DNA of 64,000 bases from Xanthomonas campestris pv. badrii (GCF_012848175.1 NZ_CP051651.1:744001-808000), one strand, 5' to 3'. Numbered from the stretch's first letter, positions 22,614 through 38,440 are shown. Notes: generated from the letters alone by a model not told the origin. Numbers and translations: made by a program.

Positions 22614-23705
22614 ATGGGTATCAAATGCGGCATCGTCGGTTTGCCCAATGTCGGCAAGTCGACCCTGTTCAACGCGCTGACCAAGGCGGGCATCGCTGCG
22701 GCCAATTTTCCGTTCTGCACCATCGAGCCGAACGTCGGCATCGTGCCGGTGCCCGATCCGCGTCTCAGCCAGCTTGCCGAGATCGTCAAGCCGCAGAAGC
22801 TGATCCCCACCGCGGTCGAGTTCGTCGACATCGCCGGCCTGGTGGCCGGTGCGGCCAGTGGCGAGGGCCTGGGCAACAAGTTCCTCGCCCACATCCGCGA
22901 GGTCGATGCGATCACCCACGTGGTGCGCTGCTTCGAGAACGACGACGTCATCCACGTCAGTAACAAGGTCGACCCGATCGCCGATATCGAAACCATCGAT
23001 ACCGAGCTGGCGCTGGCCGACCTGGACAGCGTGGAAAAGGCGCTGAATCGTGCCGAGCGCAGCGCCAAGGGTGGCGACAAGGACGCTGCGGCGCGCAAGC
23101 CGGTGCTGGCCAAGCTGCAGGCCGCGCTGGCCGACGGCAAGTCCGGGCGCGCCGCCGGTCTGGATGAAGAAGAGAAGGCGCTGGTGCGCGATCTGTTCCT
23201 GTTGACGCTCAAGCCGGTGATGTACATCGCCAACGTGCTGGAAGACGGCTTCGAGAACAATCCGCACCTGGACGCGGTGCGTGCGCACGCCGCTGCAGAG
23301 GGCGCCGAAGTGGTGCCGGTGTCGGCTGCGATCGAAGAAGAGCTGTCCCAGCTCGACGACGAAGACCGCGACACCTTCCTGGCCGACCTTGGCCTGGACG
23401 AGCCCGGCCTGAATCGCGTCATTCGCGCGGCCTACACGCTGTTGGGCCTGCAGACCTACTTCACGGCAGGCGTCAAGGAAGTGCGCGCCTGGACGGTCAG
23501 GGCGGGCTCCACGGCGCCGCAGGCCGCGGCGGTGATCCATACCGATTTCGAGAAGGGCTTCATCCGCGCCGAAACGATCGGCTTCGACGACTTCATCAAG
23601 TACCGCGGCGAAGCCGGTGCGCGTGATGCCGGCCGTCTGCGTCTGGAAGGCAAGGAATACCGCGTCCAGGAAGGCGATGTGCTGCACTTCCGTTTCAACG
23701 TCTGA
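22614..23705 (+). CDS. ychF: redox-regulated ATPase YchF (OLA1 family)
   Basis: 363 aa, starting [16 protein letters not shown] at the ATG 22614; the frame upstream is the repeat element. Obg-related P-loop protein binding ATP rather than GTP. G1 is GLPNVGKS (9-16), G3 is DIAGLV, and the altered G4 is N-x-x-E (NVLEDGF). A coiled-coil (about 130-200) and the C-terminal TGS domain ending FRFNV complete the family architecture. It associates with ribosomes and is linked to stress responses. Conserved neighbour of pth. Confidence 0.97.
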   Translation: MGIKCGIVGLPNVGKSTLFNALTKAGIAAANFPFCTIEPNVGIVPVPDPRLSQLAEIVKPQKLIPTAVEFVDIAGLVAGAASGEGLGNKFLAHIREVDAITHVVRCFENDDVIHVSNKVDPIADIETIDTELALADLDSVEKALNRAERSAKGGDKDAAARKPVLAKLQAALADGKSGRAAGLDEEEKALVRDLFLLTLKPVMYIANVLEDGFENNPHLDAVRAHAAAEGAEVVPVSAAIEEELSQLDDEDRDTFLADLGLDEPGLNRVIRAAYTLLGLQTYFTAGVKEVRAWTVRAGSTAPQAAAVIHTDFEKGFIRAETIGFDDFIKYRGEAGARDAGRLRLEGKEYRVQEGDVLHFRFNV

Positions 23706-23710
23706 TCGGC

Positions 23711-23735
23711 CGCGCGCCGCCTCGCGCGGCGCGCG
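23711..23735 (+). other. 10-bp GC hairpin after ychF
   Basis: CGCGCGCCGC-ctcgc-GCGGCGCGCG begins 6 bases after the ychF stop. No U run follows, so it is either an mRNA 3'-end stabiliser or a rho-assisted terminator. Confidence 0.5.
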
Positions 23736-23767
23736 CATTCAGTCGTGACGATTTCTCGAAATTTTTG

Positions 23768-23797
23768 TTGACACTGGGCGTCGTCCACAACAAAATA
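23768..23797 (+). promoter_or_regulatory. putative promoter of the tRNA-Tyr/Gly/Thr-tuf operon
   Basis: A perfect -35 box TTGACA (23768-23773) is followed after 18 bases by AAAATA (23792-23797), a poor -10. It sits about 60 bp before tRNA-Tyr, in the only AT-richer stretch of the ychF-tRNA gap. Confidence 0.55.
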
Positions 23798-23857
23798 ACG
23801 GGCTGCTTCACCCCGAACCACTTCGCCTCCTGGCGCGGCGGTCCGGTAGTAAAAGCT

Positions 23858-23943
23858 GGAGGGATACCCAAGCGGCCAACGGGGGCAGACTGTAAATCTG
23901 CTGGCTTACGCCTTCGGTGGTTCGAATCCACCTCCCTCCACCA
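23858..23943 (+). tRNA. tRNA-Tyr (anticodon GTA)
   Basis: 86 nt with CCA and a long variable arm. Acceptor stem GGAGGGA/TCCCTCC, anticodon arm CAGA-CTGTAAA-TCTG with GTA at 23892-23894, T arm GTGG-TTCGAAT-CCAC. First of three tRNAs ahead of tuf, as in the E. coli tufB operon. Confidence 0.97.
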
Positions 23944-23972
23944 GTTTCACGTTGTGGCATGCAGTTCCCGGC

Positions 23973-24046
23973 GCGGGAGTAGTTCAACGGTAGAACCTCA
24001 GCCTTCCAAGCTGATGGTGCGGGTTCGATTCCCGTCTCCCGCTCCA
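23973..24046 (+). tRNA. tRNA-Gly (anticodon TCC)
   Basis: 74 nt with CCA. Acceptor stem GCGGGAG/CTCCCGC, anticodon arm CAGC-CTTCCAA-GCTG with TCC at 24005-24007, T arm GCGGG-TTCGATT-CCCGT. It lies 29 bases after tRNA-Tyr, in the same transcript. Confidence 0.97.
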
Positions 24047-24079
24047 TTGAACGCAAATGCATGGCATAATGCCAAACTC

Positions 24080-24155
24080 GCTCACGTAGCTCAGTCGGTA
24101 GAGCACCTCCTTGGTAAGGAGGAGGTCGAAGGTTCGATTCCTTTCGTGAGCACCA
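24080..24155 (+). tRNA. tRNA-Thr (anticodon GGT)
   Basis: 76 nt with CCA. Acceptor stem GCTCACG/CGTGAGC, anticodon arm CCTCC-TTGGTAA-GGAGG with GGT at 24113-24115, T arm GAAGG-TTCGATT-CCTTT. It ends 46 bases before tuf1, matching the thrT-tufB arrangement. Confidence 0.97.
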
Positions 24156-24201
24156 TTACTCAATCGTCTTAACTCCAAACGATTACCGAGAACTTGCACC
24201 C

Positions 24202-25392
<1,191 letters not shown>

Positions 25393-25401
25393 GAACCTGT
25401 G

Positions 25402-25463
25402 ATCCGGTGGCCTCGGCCACCGGATTCGCGCAAAGGCGGGCCGGCTGAACCGCGGTCCGCCTT
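25402..25463 (+). other. two consecutive hairpins after tuf1
   Basis: ATCCGGTGGCC-tc-GGCCACCGGAT (25402-25425), then AAGGCGG...CCGCCTT (25433-25463) with a longer interrupted stem. Neither has a U tract. They lie between tuf1 and tRNA-Trp and could mark a rho-dependent end or a processing site. A convincing promoter for tRNA-Trp-secE is not visible, so read-through is possible. Confidence 0.5.
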
Positions 25464-25496
25464 CGTTGTCTTAGGGTGTGCGGTAAACGAGTACAT

Positions 25497-25572
<76 letters not shown>

Positions 25573-25621
25573 CTCCTCTTTCCGGCCCAGCGATTCGGGT
25601 CAGATCGGTAACTAGAGCCGG

Positions 25622-26032
25622 ATGAATAGCAAAATCGAGCCTTCCAAAAGCGCGTCTGCTGCCAGCGCTGATATCGTGAAATACGTGATCTCTGCGATCC
25701 TGGTGATTGCAGGGTTGTTTGTGTGGTTCTGGTTTTCTGCGCCCGAGCGCGCCACCCAGTTGGGTGCCTGGACGCCGCAATTGCGTGCGCTGGCGGTCAT
25801 CGTGGGCTTGGTGGCGGGTGCATTCGTGTTTCTGGGGACCGGCAAGGGCCGCGAAACCCGTGAATTCCTGTCCGAATCCAGGTTCGAGCTGCGCAAGGTG
25901 GTCTGGCCAACGCGCCAGGAAGCCATCCGCACCACCTGGGTCGTCATTGTTGTTGTGATCATTCTGAGTTTGCTGTTGGGCGGCTTCGACTTCGTCATCC
26001 AGAAGCTCACGCAGTGGTTCCTGGCTCGTTGA
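25622..26032 (+). CDS. secE: preprotein translocase subunit SecE
   Basis: 136 aa with three membrane segments, as in E. coli: about 21-39 ([17 protein letters not shown]), 50-68 ([16 protein letters not shown]) and 99-118 ([17 protein letters not shown]). The conserved amphipathic segment before the third ([20 protein letters not shown]) clamps SecY. SecE stabilises the SecYEG channel in the inner membrane; secY is at 52850. Operon with nusG, 13-bp gap. Confidence 0.97.
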   Translation: MNSKIEPSKSASAASADIVKYVISAILVIAGLFVWFWFSAPERATQLGAWTPQLRALAVIVGLVAGAFVFLGTGKGRETREFLSESRFELRKVVWPTRQEAIRTTWVVIVVVIILSLLLGGFDFVIQKLTQWFLAR

Positions 26033-26045
26033 GGAGAATCAAGCA

Positions 26046-26603
26046 GTGAAGCGTTGGTATGTCGTTCACGCCTATTCAGGCTTCGAAAAATCCGTTGCGC
26101 AGGCATTGCGCGATCGCATCGTGCGCACCGAGATGGAAGATCGTTTCGGCGAGGTGCTGGTGCCGACCGAAGAGGTCATCGAGATGCGTGCCGGCCAGAA
26201 GCGCCGGTCCGAGCGCAAGTTCTTCCCCGGCTATGTGCTGGTGCAGATCGAGACCCACGAAGAAGCCGGTATTCCGCGCATCGACAACGAAAGCTGGCAT
26301 CTGGTGAAGGAGACGTCCAAGGTCATGGGCTTCATCGGCGGTACCGCCGATCGTCCGTTGCCGATCCGCGACGAGGAAGCTGAGGCCATCTTGCAGCGCG
26401 TACAGGACGGGGTCGAGAAGCCGCGTCCGAAGGTGCTGTTCGAACCGGGTCAGATGGTGCGTGTCACCGATGGTCCGTTCAACGACTTCAATGGCGTGGT
26501 CGAAGAAGTCAATTACGAGAAGAGTCGGCTGCGGGTGGCCGTGCTCATCTTCGGTCGCTCCACGCCGGTCGAACTCGAGTTCGGCCAGGTCGAGAAGGGC
26601 TGA
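26046..26603 (+). CDS. nusG: transcription termination/antitermination factor NusG
   Basis: 185 aa, GTG start at 26046 behind GAGGAGA. The NGN domain ([16 protein letters not shown] at the start; [11 protein letters not shown] near residue 60) binds the RNA polymerase clamp. The C-terminal KOW domain ([19 protein letters not shown], about 136-154) binds Rho or S10. It speeds elongation and couples transcription to translation. secE-nusG precedes rplK, the standard order. Confidence 0.98.
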   Translation: MKRWYVVHAYSGFEKSVAQALRDRIVRTEMEDRFGEVLVPTEEVIEMRAGQKRRSERKFFPGYVLVQIETHEEAGIPRIDNESWHLVKETSKVMGFIGGTADRPLPIRDEEAEAILQRVQDGVEKPRPKVLFEPGQMVRVTDGPFNDFNGVVEEVNYEKSRLRVAVLIFGRSTPVELEFGQVEKG

Positions 26604-26611
26604 CCATGCCT

Positions 26612-26649
26612 GGCGCCTGCTAGGCGCCGGTAATAAATCCTGCTATAGT
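26612..26649 (+). promoter_or_regulatory. nusG/rplK junction: hairpin and extended -10 promoter
   Basis: A GGCGCCT-gct-AGGCGCC hairpin (26612-26628) follows the nusG stop. Next comes TGCTATAGTG, which contains an extended -10 (TG-n-TATAGT, hexamer 26644-26649). No good -35 is visible. The start point would be about 150 bases before rplK, leaving a long leader in which L1 autoregulation could act. That last point is known in E. coli and inferred here. Confidence 0.55.
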
Positions 26650-26801
26650 GCGCGGCTCGCTGACCTGGCGACCGCCGGGAATCAATGGCTGCCGCATGGC
26701 AGCCATCTGCGTGTGATCAAAAACGTGAAGCCGGGACGCGTGATTCTCCCGGTCCGATGGGGAGCCTGCAGTTCAGGCGCTAGCACCCGGAGAGTATCGA
26801 A

Positions 26802-27230
26802 ATGGCTAAGAAGATAACTGCGTACATCAGGTTGCAGGTGAAGGCCGGTCAGGCCAATCCTGCGCCGCCGGTCGGCCCTGCGCTGGGTCAGCGCGGTCTG
26901 AACATCATGGAGTTCTGCAAGGCATTCAATGCAGCGACCTCCAAGCTGGAGCCGGGTCTGCCGACGCCGGTGATCATCACCGCGTACTCCGACCGTACCT
27001 TCACCTTCATCACCAAGAGCACCCCGGCCAGCGTGTTGCTCAAGAAGGCTGCCGGTGTGAGCTCCGGTTCCAAGCGCCCCAATACCGACAAGGTCGGCAA
27101 GGTGACGCGCAAGCAGCTGGAAGAAATCGTCAAGACCAAGGAAGCCGATCTGACGGCAGCCGAGTTGGAAGCGGCGGTTCGTACGATTGCGGGTACTGCC
27201 CGCAGCATGGGTTTGACGGTGGAGGGCTAA
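26802..27230 (+). CDS. rplK: 50S ribosomal protein L11
   Basis: 142 aa. Binds the GTPase-associated centre of 23S rRNA. The N-terminal domain has the Pro-rich [20 protein letters not shown] stretch (residues about 20-39), where thiostrepton-type drugs and RelA act. The C-terminal RNA-binding domain ends [15 protein letters not shown] site precedes the ATG. rplA follows after 3 bp. Confidence 0.98.
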   Translation: MAKKITAYIRLQVKAGQANPAPPVGPALGQRGLNIMEFCKAFNAATSKLEPGLPTPVIITAYSDRTFTFITKSTPASVLLKKAAGVSSGSKRPNTDKVGKVTRKQLEEIVKTKEADLTAAELEAAVRTIAGTARSMGLTVEG

Positions 27231-27233
27231 GAC

Positions 27234-27932
27234 ATGGCACAGAGCAAGCGCGTTAAGGCCATCACGGCCGCTGTCGTTCCGGGCAAGACCTATGCCTTCG
27301 AAGACGCAATCAAGATCCTGAAGACCGCCACCAAGGCCAAGTTCGTCGAGTCCATCGACGTGGCCGTGCGCCTGGGCGTGGACGCCAAGAAGTCCGACCA
27401 GCAGGTGCGCGGTTCGACCGTGCTGCCGGCCGGTACCGGCAAGAGCGTGCGCGTTGCAGTGTTCGCACCGGCAGGCGCCAAGGCTGACGAAGCACTGGCC
27501 GCCGGCGCCGAAGCCGTGGGTATGGACGATCTGGCCGAGAAGATGCAGGCCGGCGACCTGAACTACGACGTGGTCATTGCCACGCCGGATGCGATGCGCG
27601 TGGTCGGTAAGCTCGGCACCCTGCTGGGTCCGCGCGGCCTGATGCCGAACCCGAAGGTCGGCACCGTGTCGGCCAATCCGGGCGAAGCGGTCAAGAACGC
27701 CAAGTCGGGCCAGGTGCGCTACCGCACCGACAAGGCCGGCATCATCCACTGCACCATCGGCAAGGCCAGCTTCGACGACGAAGCGCTGAAGTCGAACTTG
27801 CAGGCGCTGTTGCTGGATCTGGTCAAGGCCAAGCCGGCCACCTCCAAGGGGACCTACCTGCAGAAGGTGTCGGTCAGCTCGACCATGGGTCCGGGCGTGA
27901 CGGTCGACCAGTCGAGCCTGTCGCTGAAGTAA
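27234..27932 (+). CDS. rplA: 50S ribosomal protein L1
   Basis: 232 aa. Forms the mobile L1 stalk at the E site, and in E. coli represses its own rplKA mRNA. The conserved segment [21 protein letters not shown] lies near residues 124-144, and the C-terminus has [11 protein letters not shown]. Only 3 bp separate it from rplK. A 9-bp stem (27940-27962) follows the stop. Confidence 0.98.
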   Translation: MAQSKRVKAITAAVVPGKTYAFEDAIKILKTATKAKFVESIDVAVRLGVDAKKSDQQVRGSTVLPAGTGKSVRVAVFAPAGAKADEALAAGAEAVGMDDLAEKMQAGDLNYDVVIATPDAMRVVGKLGTLLGPRGLMPNPKVGTVSANPGEAVKNAKSGQVRYRTDKAGIIHCTIGKASFDDEALKSNLQALLLDLVKAKPATSKGTYLQKVSVSSTMGPGVTVDQSSLSLK

Positions 27933-28375
27933 TCGAATGCGTCGGGCGTCATGCGCCTGACGTGTTCCTGTAGCACTGCATTGTTTTTCTGGCCCGGGCA
28001 ACCGTGTGCTGGGAGTCCGTTCCCTCCTTTGGGGTAACGGACATTTTGAAGGCGATCGTCGGCATGCCCGGCGGTAGCCGTCAAAGACCGCAGGCGCGGT
28101 CAGCGCAGGTCGACGACGGGCAGGGATGCTCGCACTGGCAAGGAGTCGCCGTCGATGCAGCGGGGTCGCTTAATTGGTTCGTTTTCGAACTGGCCGGCGT
28201 AGATGGTGTCGCCCTTCTGGAGCTTTCTGGTTTACGCGCGTCTGGGACATCCCGGATCGAGTCCACTCCAGGTCTAGAACGGCCACCAACGGAACATCGG
28301 TCGATGTTCCCGGCTTCCAGGAAGGAGGCCGCCCTGGACCGCAACCGGCAGGAGCCGCGAGCGGAGTAGTTTGAA
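27933..28375 (+). promoter_or_regulatory. long rplJ leader with putative L10-binding structure
   Basis: 548 bp without a gene lie between rplA and rplJ (the last ~90 are the repeat element below). Structures seen: CGTCGGGCG/CGCCTGACG (27940-27962); GTCCGTT/AACGGAC followed by ATTTT (28015-28047, attenuator-like); CTGGAG (28217-28222) pairing with CTCCAG (28266-28271) around a GGGACATCCC hairpin; and GGAACATC/GATGTTCC (28291-28310). In many bacteria an L10(L7/L12)4-binding leader controls rplJL. The branched fold near 28217-28310 is the best candidate, by position and shape only. Confidence 0.45.
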
Positions 28376-28465
28376 GCGGGGATTCGGGATTCGGCATTGG
28401 GGATTTGCAGGAGCTGCTTCATGGCTTTCGACGAATCACCAGTCACCAATCACCAATCCCGGCTT
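28375..28465. repeat. heptad-repeat stem-loop element before rplJ
   Basis: GCGGGGATTCGGGATTCGGC begins the left arm (about 28376-28406), and ACCAATCACCAATCCCGGC ends the right arm (about 28431-28461). The arms are imperfectly complementary in 7-base steps (GGGATTC/GGTGATT). The element ends 10 bases before the GGAGGAG ribosome-binding site of rplJ, so its hairpin would lie next to the initiation site. Confidence 0.7.
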
Positions 28466-28480
28466 TAACGGAGGAGTGCA

Positions 28481-29014
28481 ATGGCTCTCAATCTGTCCCA
28501 GAAGCAAGACGTAGTCGCCGAGCTGGCAGACATCGCCGCCAAGGCCCACTCCCTGATCGCCGCCGAATACGCTGGCACCACGGTCTCCCAGATGACCGCG
28601 ATGCGCAAGCAGGCCCGCGAAACCGGCGTGTTCTTGAAAGTCGTCAAGAACACCCTGGCTGTGCGTGCCGTCGAAGGTACCGAATTTGCTGTCGCGTCCG
28701 ACAAGCTGGTTGGTCCTTTGGTGTATGCGTTTTCGATGGAGGAACCCGGCGCTGCCGGTCGCCTGATCAAGGAATTCGCCAAGAGCAACGAGAAGCTGCA
28801 GGCCAAGGTCGTGGCAATTGGTGGGGAACTGTTCCCGGCCAGCCACGTTGATGTGTTGGCCTCGCTGCCGACCCGTGACCAGGCCCTGGCCATGTTGGCT
28901 CGCGTGCTGTCCGAACCGGCTGCCATGTTCGCCCGTGCCGTCAAGGCCGTTGGCGACAAGCAGGGCGGTGGCGACGAAGCCGCCGCGCCGGCTGCCGAGA
29001 CTGCCGAAGCTTGA
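28481..29014 (+). CDS. rplJ: 50S ribosomal protein L10
   Basis: 177 aa. Anchors L7/L12 dimers at the base of the stalk. The N-terminal rRNA-binding domain is typical ([33 protein letters not shown] near 54-67), and the C-terminal helix ends in an Ala/Glu-rich tail ([13 protein letters not shown]). A strong GGAGGAG site lies just before the ATG. Co-transcribed with rplL (54-bp gap). Confidence 0.98.
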   Translation: MALNLSQKQDVVAELADIAAKAHSLIAAEYAGTTVSQMTAMRKQARETGVFLKVVKNTLAVRAVEGTEFAVASDKLVGPLVYAFSMEEPGAAGRLIKEFAKSNEKLQAKVVAIGGELFPASHVDVLASLPTRDQALAMLARVLSEPAAMFARAVKAVGDKQGGGDEAAAPAAETAEA

Positions 29015-29068
29015 TGTCCTAGCGTTCGCTAGAACCCCAATCCAGAAAATCATTTAAAGGTAATCACA

Positions 29069-29434
29069 ATGTCCCTTACCAACGAACAGATCGTCGACGC
29101 CATCGCCGAGAAGTCCCTGATGGAAGTGATGGAGCTGGTCAAGGCCATCGAAGAGAAGTTCGGCGTCTCCGCCGCCGCCCCGGTCGCAGCCGCTGCAGCT
29201 GGCCCGGCCGCCGTGGTCGAAGAGCAGACCGAGTTCAACGTGGTGCTGACCAACTGCGGCGCCAACAAGGTCGGCGTCATCAAGGCCGTGCGCGGCGTGA
29301 CCGGCCTGGGTCTGAAGGAAGCCAAGGATCTGACCGAAGCCGGTGGCATGCTGAAGGAAGGCGCCACCAAGGAAGAAGCCGAGAAGATCAAGAAGGAATT
29401 GACCGAAGCCGGTGCGACGGTCGAAATCAAGTAA
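29069..29434 (+). CDS. rplL: 50S ribosomal protein L7/L12
   Basis: 121 aa. Forms the multimeric stalk that recruits EF-Tu, EF-G and IF2. It shows the N-terminal dimerisation helices, an Ala/Pro-rich hinge ([15 protein letters not shown], about 34-48) and the globular factor-binding domain ([20 protein letters not shown]). The ATG follows AAAGGTAATCACA. Confidence 0.98.
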   Translation: MSLTNEQIVDAIAEKSLMEVMELVKAIEEKFGVSAAAPVAAAAAGPAAVVEEQTEFNVVLTNCGANKVGVIKAVRGVTGLGLKEAKDLTEAGGMLKEGATKEEAEKIKKELTEAGATVEIK

Positions 29435-29475
29435 GCAGCATCTTGCATCGCCACGTTTCACGGTGATGCACTGAA

Positions 29476-29503
29476 GGCTGGGGGCGTAGAGCCCCCGGCC
29501 TTT
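29476..29503 (+). terminator. terminator-like hairpin after rplL (probably an attenuator)
   Basis: GGCTGGGGGC-gtaga-GCCCCCGGCC forms a 10-bp stem with one wobble, and TTT follows. It lies 41 bases after the rplL stop. In E. coli partial termination here lowers rpoBC transcription relative to rplJL; the same role is inferred. Confidence 0.65.
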
Positions 29504-29518
29504 GGCCGTTGATGGAAA

Positions 29519-29601
29519 GCCGGGATTTGAGAGTCGGGATTCGGGATTGGAAGGTCGCCTTCGCTAATCCCCAATCCGGTCATCCCCAATCCTCGCCTCA
29601 C
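29519..29601. repeat. heptad-repeat stem-loop element between rplL and rpoB
   Basis: The left arm CGGGATTTGAGAGTCGGGAT plus further GGGATT units pairs with CTAATCCCCAATCCGG and CATCCCCAATCC on the right, around a GAAGG...CCTTC tip. Same family as the elements at 22536, 28375 and 33936. Confidence 0.7.
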
Positions 29602-29699
29602 CGAGTTGGTAGTTGGAAGTAGCGGGAGAAGGCGTGCTGGTGCCGGCAATACCAGCGACTTCCAACTGACAACTTGAATGTGAGTCCCTCGCAAGAGCA

Positions 29700-29758
29700 G
29701 CGCACATCCATGTGCGCGGGTTCAGTCTTGTTATTTCAGGGCCGCCGCGACGCGGCCC
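29700..29758. repeat. two hairpins before rpoB (GCACATCC palindrome and GGGCCGC stem)
   Basis: GCGCACATCCATGTGCGC (29700-29717) is the relative of the 20101 palindrome. GGGCCGC-cgcgac-GCGGCCC (29739-29758) follows, ending 23 bases before the rpoB ATG. The whole 29435-29781 gap (347 bp) therefore consists of four stem-loop structures and no gene. Confidence 0.6.
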
Positions 29759-29781
29759 CCGCAGCCTAGGGTGAAGACCTC

Positions 29782-33933
<4,152 letters not shown>

Positions 33934-33935
33934 GA

Positions 33936-34030
33936 GCCGGGACTCGGGACTCCGGACCGGGGACCCGGAAGAGCAAGGGCTTTGTGCTCCTCGCTTTTCC
34001 GGGTCCCGGGTCCCCGGGACCCGGCCCCGA
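33936..34030. repeat. heptad-repeat stem-loop element between rpoB and rpoC
   Basis: The left arm GCCGGGACTCGGGACTCCGG then ACCGGGGACCCGGAA pairs with TTCCGGGTCCCGGGTCCCCG then GGACCCGGCCCCG over about 40 bp, around GAGCAAGGG...CCTCGC. It is the GC-rich (GGGACTC) version of the family. Fully transcribed within the rpoBC message. Confidence 0.75.
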
Positions 34031-34087
34031 ACAGATCTCTGCGCGTTCCATCTCAGATACGAAATTCCTCCGACCCGGAGATATCAA

Positions 34088-37000
34088 ATGAAAGACCTGC
34101 TCAACCTCTTCAATCAGCAGCGCCAGACGCTGGATTTCGACGCGATCAAGATCGCGCTCGCGTCGCCGGACCTGATTCGTTCGTGGTCCTACGGCGAAGT
34201 GAAGAAGCCCGAAACCATCAACTACCGGACCTTCAAGCCCGAGCGTGACGGCCTGTTCTGCGCCGCCATCTTCGGACCGATCAAGGATTACGAGTGCCTG
34301 TGCGGCAAGTACAAGCGCATGAAGCACCGGGGCGTGGTCTGCGAAAAGTGCGGCACCGAAGTCACCCTGGCCAAGGTGCGCCGCGAGCGCATGGGTCACA
34401 TCGACCTGGCCTCGCCGGTCGCGCACATCTGGTTCCTCAAGTCGCTGCCCTCGCGCATCGGCCTGATGCTGGACATGACCCTGCGTGATATCGAGCGCGT
34501 GCTGTACTTCGAAGCCTATGTCGTCACCGAGCCGGGCCTGACCCCGCTCGAGCGCCGCCAGCTGCTGACCGAAGAGCAGTACCTGACCGCGCGCCAGGAG
34601 TACAACGACGACTTCGACGCCGCCATGGGCGCCGAGGCGGTGTACGAACTGCTGCGCACGATCGACCTGCAATCGGAAATGACCCGCCTGCGCGAAGAAA
34701 TCGCCAGCACCGGTTCTGAAACCAAGCTCAAGCGCCTCACCAAGCGCATCAAGCTGATCGAAGCCTTCCTGGAATCGGGCAACCGTCCGGAATGGATGGT
34801 CATGACCGTGCTTCCCGTGCTGCCGCCGGACCTGCGTCCGCTGGTGCCGCTGGATGGTGGCCGCTTCGCGACCTCGGATCTGAACGACCTGTACCGCCGC
34901 GTGATCAACCGCAACAACCGCCTGCGTCGCCTGCTCGAGCTCAATGCGCCGGACATCATCGTGCGCAACGAAAAGCGCATGCTGCAGGAATCGGTCGATG
35001 CGCTGCTGGACAACGGCCGTCGCGGCCGTGCCATCACCGGCACCAACAAGCGTCCGCTGAAGTCGCTGGCCGACATGATCAAGGGCAAGCAGGGCCGGTT
35101 CCGTCAGAACCTGCTCGGCAAGCGCGTGGACTACTCCGGCCGTTCGGTCATCACCGTCGGTCCGTACCTGAAGCTGCACCAGTGCGGTCTGCCGAAGAAG
35201 ATGGCGCTGGAGCTGTTCAAGCCGTTCGTGTTCGCCAAGCTGCAGCGTCGTGGCCTGGCCACCACCATCAAGGCCGCCAAGAAGCTGGTCGAGCGCGAAG
35301 AGGCCGAGGTGTGGGACATCCTCGAAGAAGTCATCCGCGAGCATCCGGTGCTGCTGAACCGTGCGCCGACCCTGCACCGTCTGGGCATCCAGGCGTTCGA
35401 GCCGGTGTTGATCGAAGGCAAGGCCATCCAGCTGCATCCGTTGGTGTGTACCGCCTTCAACGCCGACTTCGACGGTGACCAGATGGCCGTCCACGTGCCG
35501 CTCTCGCTGGAAGCCCAGCTGGAAGCGCGTGCGCTGATGATGTCCACCAACAACATCCTGTCGCCGGCCAACGGCGAGCCGATCATCGTGCCGTCGCAGG
35601 ACGTGGTGTTGGGCCTGTACTACATGAGCCGCGCCCTGGAGAACAAGAAGGGCGAGGGCATGGTGTTCGCCAACACCAGCGAAGTGAAGCGCGCCTACGA
35701 CAACCGCGTGGTCGAACTGCACGCCAAGGTCAAGGTGCGCATCACCCAGGTGGACGTGGAAGCCGGCGGCAAGCGCAGCAGCGGCACCTCGATCGTGGAC
35801 ACCACGGTCGGTCGTGCGCTGCTGAGCGAAATCCTGCCCGAAGGCCTGCCGTTCCAGCTGGCCAACACCGAAATGACCAAGAAGAACATCTCGCGTCTGA
35901 TCAACTCCAGCTACCGTTTGCTGGGCTTGAAGGACACGGTCGTGTTCGCCGACAAGCTGATGTACACCGGCTATGCCTACGCGACCCGCGCCGGCGTGTC
36001 GATCGGCATCGACGACATGCTGATCCCTGACGAGAAGAAGGGCATCCTCACCGAGGCCGAAGCCGAAGTGCTGGAAATCCAGGAGCAGTACCAGTCCGGT
36101 CTGGTCACCGCCGGCGAGCGCTACAACAAGGTCGTGGACATCTGGTCGCGTACCAACGAGCGCATCGCCAAGGCGATGATGGACACCATCGGTACCGAAA
36201 AGGTCGAGAACGCCAAGGGCGAAACCATCGATCAGAAGTCGATGAACTCGCTGTACATCATGGCCGACTCCGGTGCCCGTGGTAGCCAGGCGCAGATCCG
36301 TCAGCTGGCCGGTATGCGTGGCCTGATGGCGCGTCCGGACGGCTCGATCATCGAGACGCCCATCAAGGCGAACTTCCGCGAAGGCCTGAACGTGCAGGAG
36401 TACTTCAACTCCACCCACGGCGCGCGTAAGGGTCTGGCCGATACCGCGTTGAAGACCGCGAACTCGGGTTACCTGACCCGTCGTCTGGTCGACGTGGCAC
36501 AGGACGTGGTGATCACCGAAGTCGATTGCGGCACCACCGAAGGGTTGATCATGACCCCGATCGTGGAAGGCGGCGACGTGGTGGAGCCGTTGCGCGAGCG
36601 CGTGCTGGGCCGTGTCGTGGCCGAGGACGTCTACCTGCCGGGCAACGACGAAGAGCCGATCGTGACCCGCAACACGCTGCTCGACGAAGCCTGGGTCGCC
36701 AAGCTCGAAGACGCCAGCGTGCAGTCGGTGAAGGTGCGTTCGACCATCAGTTGCGAATCCTCGTTCGGCGTGTGCGCACGTTGCTACGGTCGCGATCTGG
36801 CGCGCGGTCATCTGGTCAACATCGGCGAGGCGGTCGGCGTTATCGCTGCCCAGTCCATCGGTGAGCCGGGTACCCAGCTGACCATGCGTACGTTCCACAT
36901 CGGTGGTGCGGCGTCGCGTGCGGCGGCAGTGGACAACATCACGGTCAAGACCACCGGTTCGATCAAGTTCAATAACCTGAAGTCGGTCGAGCATGCCAAC

Positions 37001-38302
37001 GGTTCGCTGGTCGCGGTGTCGCGTTCGGGTGAGCTGTCGGTGCTCGACGGCCATGGTCGCGAGCGCGAGCGTTACAAGCTGCCGTACGGCGCCACCATCA
37101 CCGCCAAGGACGGTGATGCGGTCAAGGCTGGGCAGGGTGTGGCCAACTGGGATCCGCATAACCACCCGATCGTGTCGGAAGTGGCCGGTTTCATCCGCTT
37201 CATCGACTTCGTCGACGGCGTCACCGTCATCGAGAAGACCGACGAACTGACCGGTCTGGCGTCGCGTGAAATCACCGACCCGAAGCGTCGCGGTGCGCAG
37301 GCCAAGGAACTGCGGCCGATCGTGCGCATCGTCGATGGCAAGGGCAACGACCTGACCATCCCGGGCACCGATCTGCCGGCGCAGTACCTGCTGCCGCCGC
37401 GCTCGATCGTCAACCTGCAGGACGGCGCAGCCGTCGGCGTGGGCGACGTGGTGGCGAAGATTCCGCAGGAAGCGTCCAAGACCCGCGACATCACCGGTGG
37501 TCTGCCGCGCGTTGCCGACTTGTTCGAAGCGCGCAAGCCGAAGGATCCGGCGATCCTGGCCGAGCGTTCGGGCATCATCAGCTTCGGTAAGGACACCAAG
37601 GGCAAGCAGCGCCTGATCATCAAGGACACCGATGGTTCCGAACACGAAGAGTTGATCCCCAAGTACCGCCAGATCATCGTGTTCGAAGGCGAGCACGTGA
37701 CCAAGGGCGAGACCGTGGTGGATGGCGAGCCGAGCCCGCAGGACATCCTGCGCCTGCTGGGTGTCGAGCCGCTGGCAGCGTATCTGGTCAAGGAAATCCA
37801 GGACGTGTATCGCCTGCAGGGCGTGAAGATCAACGACAAGCACATCGAAGTGATCACGCGTCAGATGTTGCGCAAGGTCGAGATCGTCGACCAGGGCAAC
37901 AGCAAGTTCCTCAACGGCGAGCAGGTCGAGCGCCAGCGCGTCATCGAGGAAAATGCACGTCTGACCACCCGCAACGAACTGCCGGCCAAGTACGACCCGG
38001 TGTTGCTGGGCATCACCAAGGCCTCGCTGGCCACCGAGTCGTTCATCTCGGCGGCGTCGTTCCAGGAGACCACCCGCGTGTTGACCGAGGCTGCCGTGCG
38101 CGGCACCCGCGACAACCTGCGCGGTCTGAAGGAAAACGTGATCGTGGGCCGTCTGATCCCGGCCGGTACCGGTCTGGCGTATCACGCCGGCCGCCGCAAG
38201 TCCGCGGGTCTGACCGACTCGGAGATGGAAACGCTGTCGGGCAAGTCCGCAGTGGCCGAACCGGTCGCTACCGTGGCCGACGCTGGCGCGGACGAGGAGT
38301 AA
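34088..38302 (+). CDS. rpoC: DNA-directed RNA polymerase beta' subunit
   Basis: 1404 aa, usual proteobacterial length. The Mg-binding catalytic motif NADFDGDQM is present (near residue 460). The N-terminal zinc ribbon has [20 protein letters not shown] (about 70-89), and the second zinc site [13 protein letters not shown] lies near 895. The bridge/trigger-loop region ([19 protein letters not shown]) is intact. The ATG at 34088 follows GGAGATATCAA. A strong terminator follows. Confidence 0.99.
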   Translation: MKDLLNLFNQQRQTLDFDAIKIALASPDLIRSWSYGEVKKPETINYRTFKPERDGLFCAAIFGPIKDYECLCGKYKRMKHRGVVCEKCGTEVTLAKVRRERMGHIDLASPVAHIWFLKSLPSRIGLMLDMTLRDIERVLYFEAYVVTEPGLTPLERRQLLTEEQYLTARQEYNDDFDAAMGAEAVYELLRTIDLQSEMTRLREEIASTGSETKLKRLTKRIKLIEAFLESGNRPEWMVMTVLPVLPPDLRPLVPLDGGRFATSDLNDLYRRVINRNNRLRRLLELNAPDIIVRNEKRMLQESVDALLDNGRRGRAITGTNKRPLKSLADMIKGKQGRFRQNLLGKRVDYSGRSVITVGPYLKLHQCGLPKKMALELFKPFVFAKLQRRGLATTIKAAKKLVEREEAEVWDILEEVIREHPVLLNRAPTLHRLGIQAFEPVLIEGKAIQLHPLVCTAFNADFDGDQMAVHVPLSLEAQLEARALMMSTNNILSPANGEPIIVPSQDVVLGLYYMSRALENKKGEGMVFANTSEVKRAYDNRVVELHAKVKVRITQVDVEAGGKRSSGTSIVDTTVGRALLSEILPEGLPFQLANTEMTKKNISRLINSSYRLLGLKDTVVFADKLMYTGYAYATRAGVSIGIDDMLIPDEKKGILTEAEAEVLEIQEQYQSGLVTAGERYNKVVDIWSRTNERIAKAMMDTIGTEKVENAKGETIDQKSMNSLYIMADSGARGSQAQIRQLAGMRGLMARPDGSIIETPIKANFREGLNVQEYFNSTHGARKGLADTALKTANSGYLTRRLVDVAQDVVITEVDCGTTEGLIMTPIVEGGDVVEPLRERVLGRVVAEDVYLPGNDEEPIVTRNTLLDEAWVAKLEDASVQSVKVRSTISCESSFGVCARCYGRDLARGHLVNIGEAVGVIAAQSIGEPGTQLTMRTFHIGGAASRAAAVDNITVKTTGSIKFNNLKSVEHANGSLVAVSRSGELSVLDGHGRERERYKLPYGATITAKDGDAVKAGQGVANWDPHNHPIVSEVAGFIRFIDFVDGVTVIEKTDELTGLASREITDPKRRGAQAKELRPIVRIVDGKGNDLTIPGTDLPAQYLLPPRSIVNLQDGAAVGVGDVVAKIPQEASKTRDITGGLPRVADLFEARKPKDPAILAERSGIISFGKDTKGKQRLIIKDTDGSEHEELIPKYRQIIVFEGEHVTKGETVVDGEPSPQDILRLLGVEPLAAYLVKEIQDVYRLQGVKINDKHIEVITRQMLRKVEIVDQGNSKFLNGEQVERQRVIEENARLTTRNELPAKYDPVLLGITKASLATESFISAASFQETTRVLTEAAVRGTRDNLRGLKENVIVGRLIPAGTGLAYHAGRRKSAGLTDSEMETLSGKSAVAEPVATVADAGADEE

Positions 38303-38346
38303 GCGCTCCGACGGCAGTCGCAAGGCTGCCGTAAGCCAGGCGAAAA

Positions 38347-38370
38347 GGAGGGCAGGAGGCCCTCCGTTTT
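38347..38370 (+). terminator. rho-independent terminator of the rpoBC operon
   Basis: GGAGGGC (38347-38353), loop AGGAG, GCCCTCC (38359-38365), then GTTTT. It lies 45 bases after rpoC and just before the str promoter. Confidence 0.85.
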
Positions 38371-38410
38371 CCGGTCCCGGACGGACCAGCAGGGTTAGGT
38401 TTCCGTGAAG

Positions 38411-38440
38411 TTGACGGAGTTTCGCCCTGCCAGCTATACT
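38411..38440 (+). promoter_or_regulatory. str operon promoter (rpsL-rpsG-fusA-tuf)
   Basis: -35 TTGACG (38411-38416), 18-bp spacer, -10 TATACT (38435-38440). Transcription would begin near 38447, giving a leader of about 75 nt before rpsL. TATACT is also used at rpsJ P2 and before rpsH. Confidence 0.8.
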
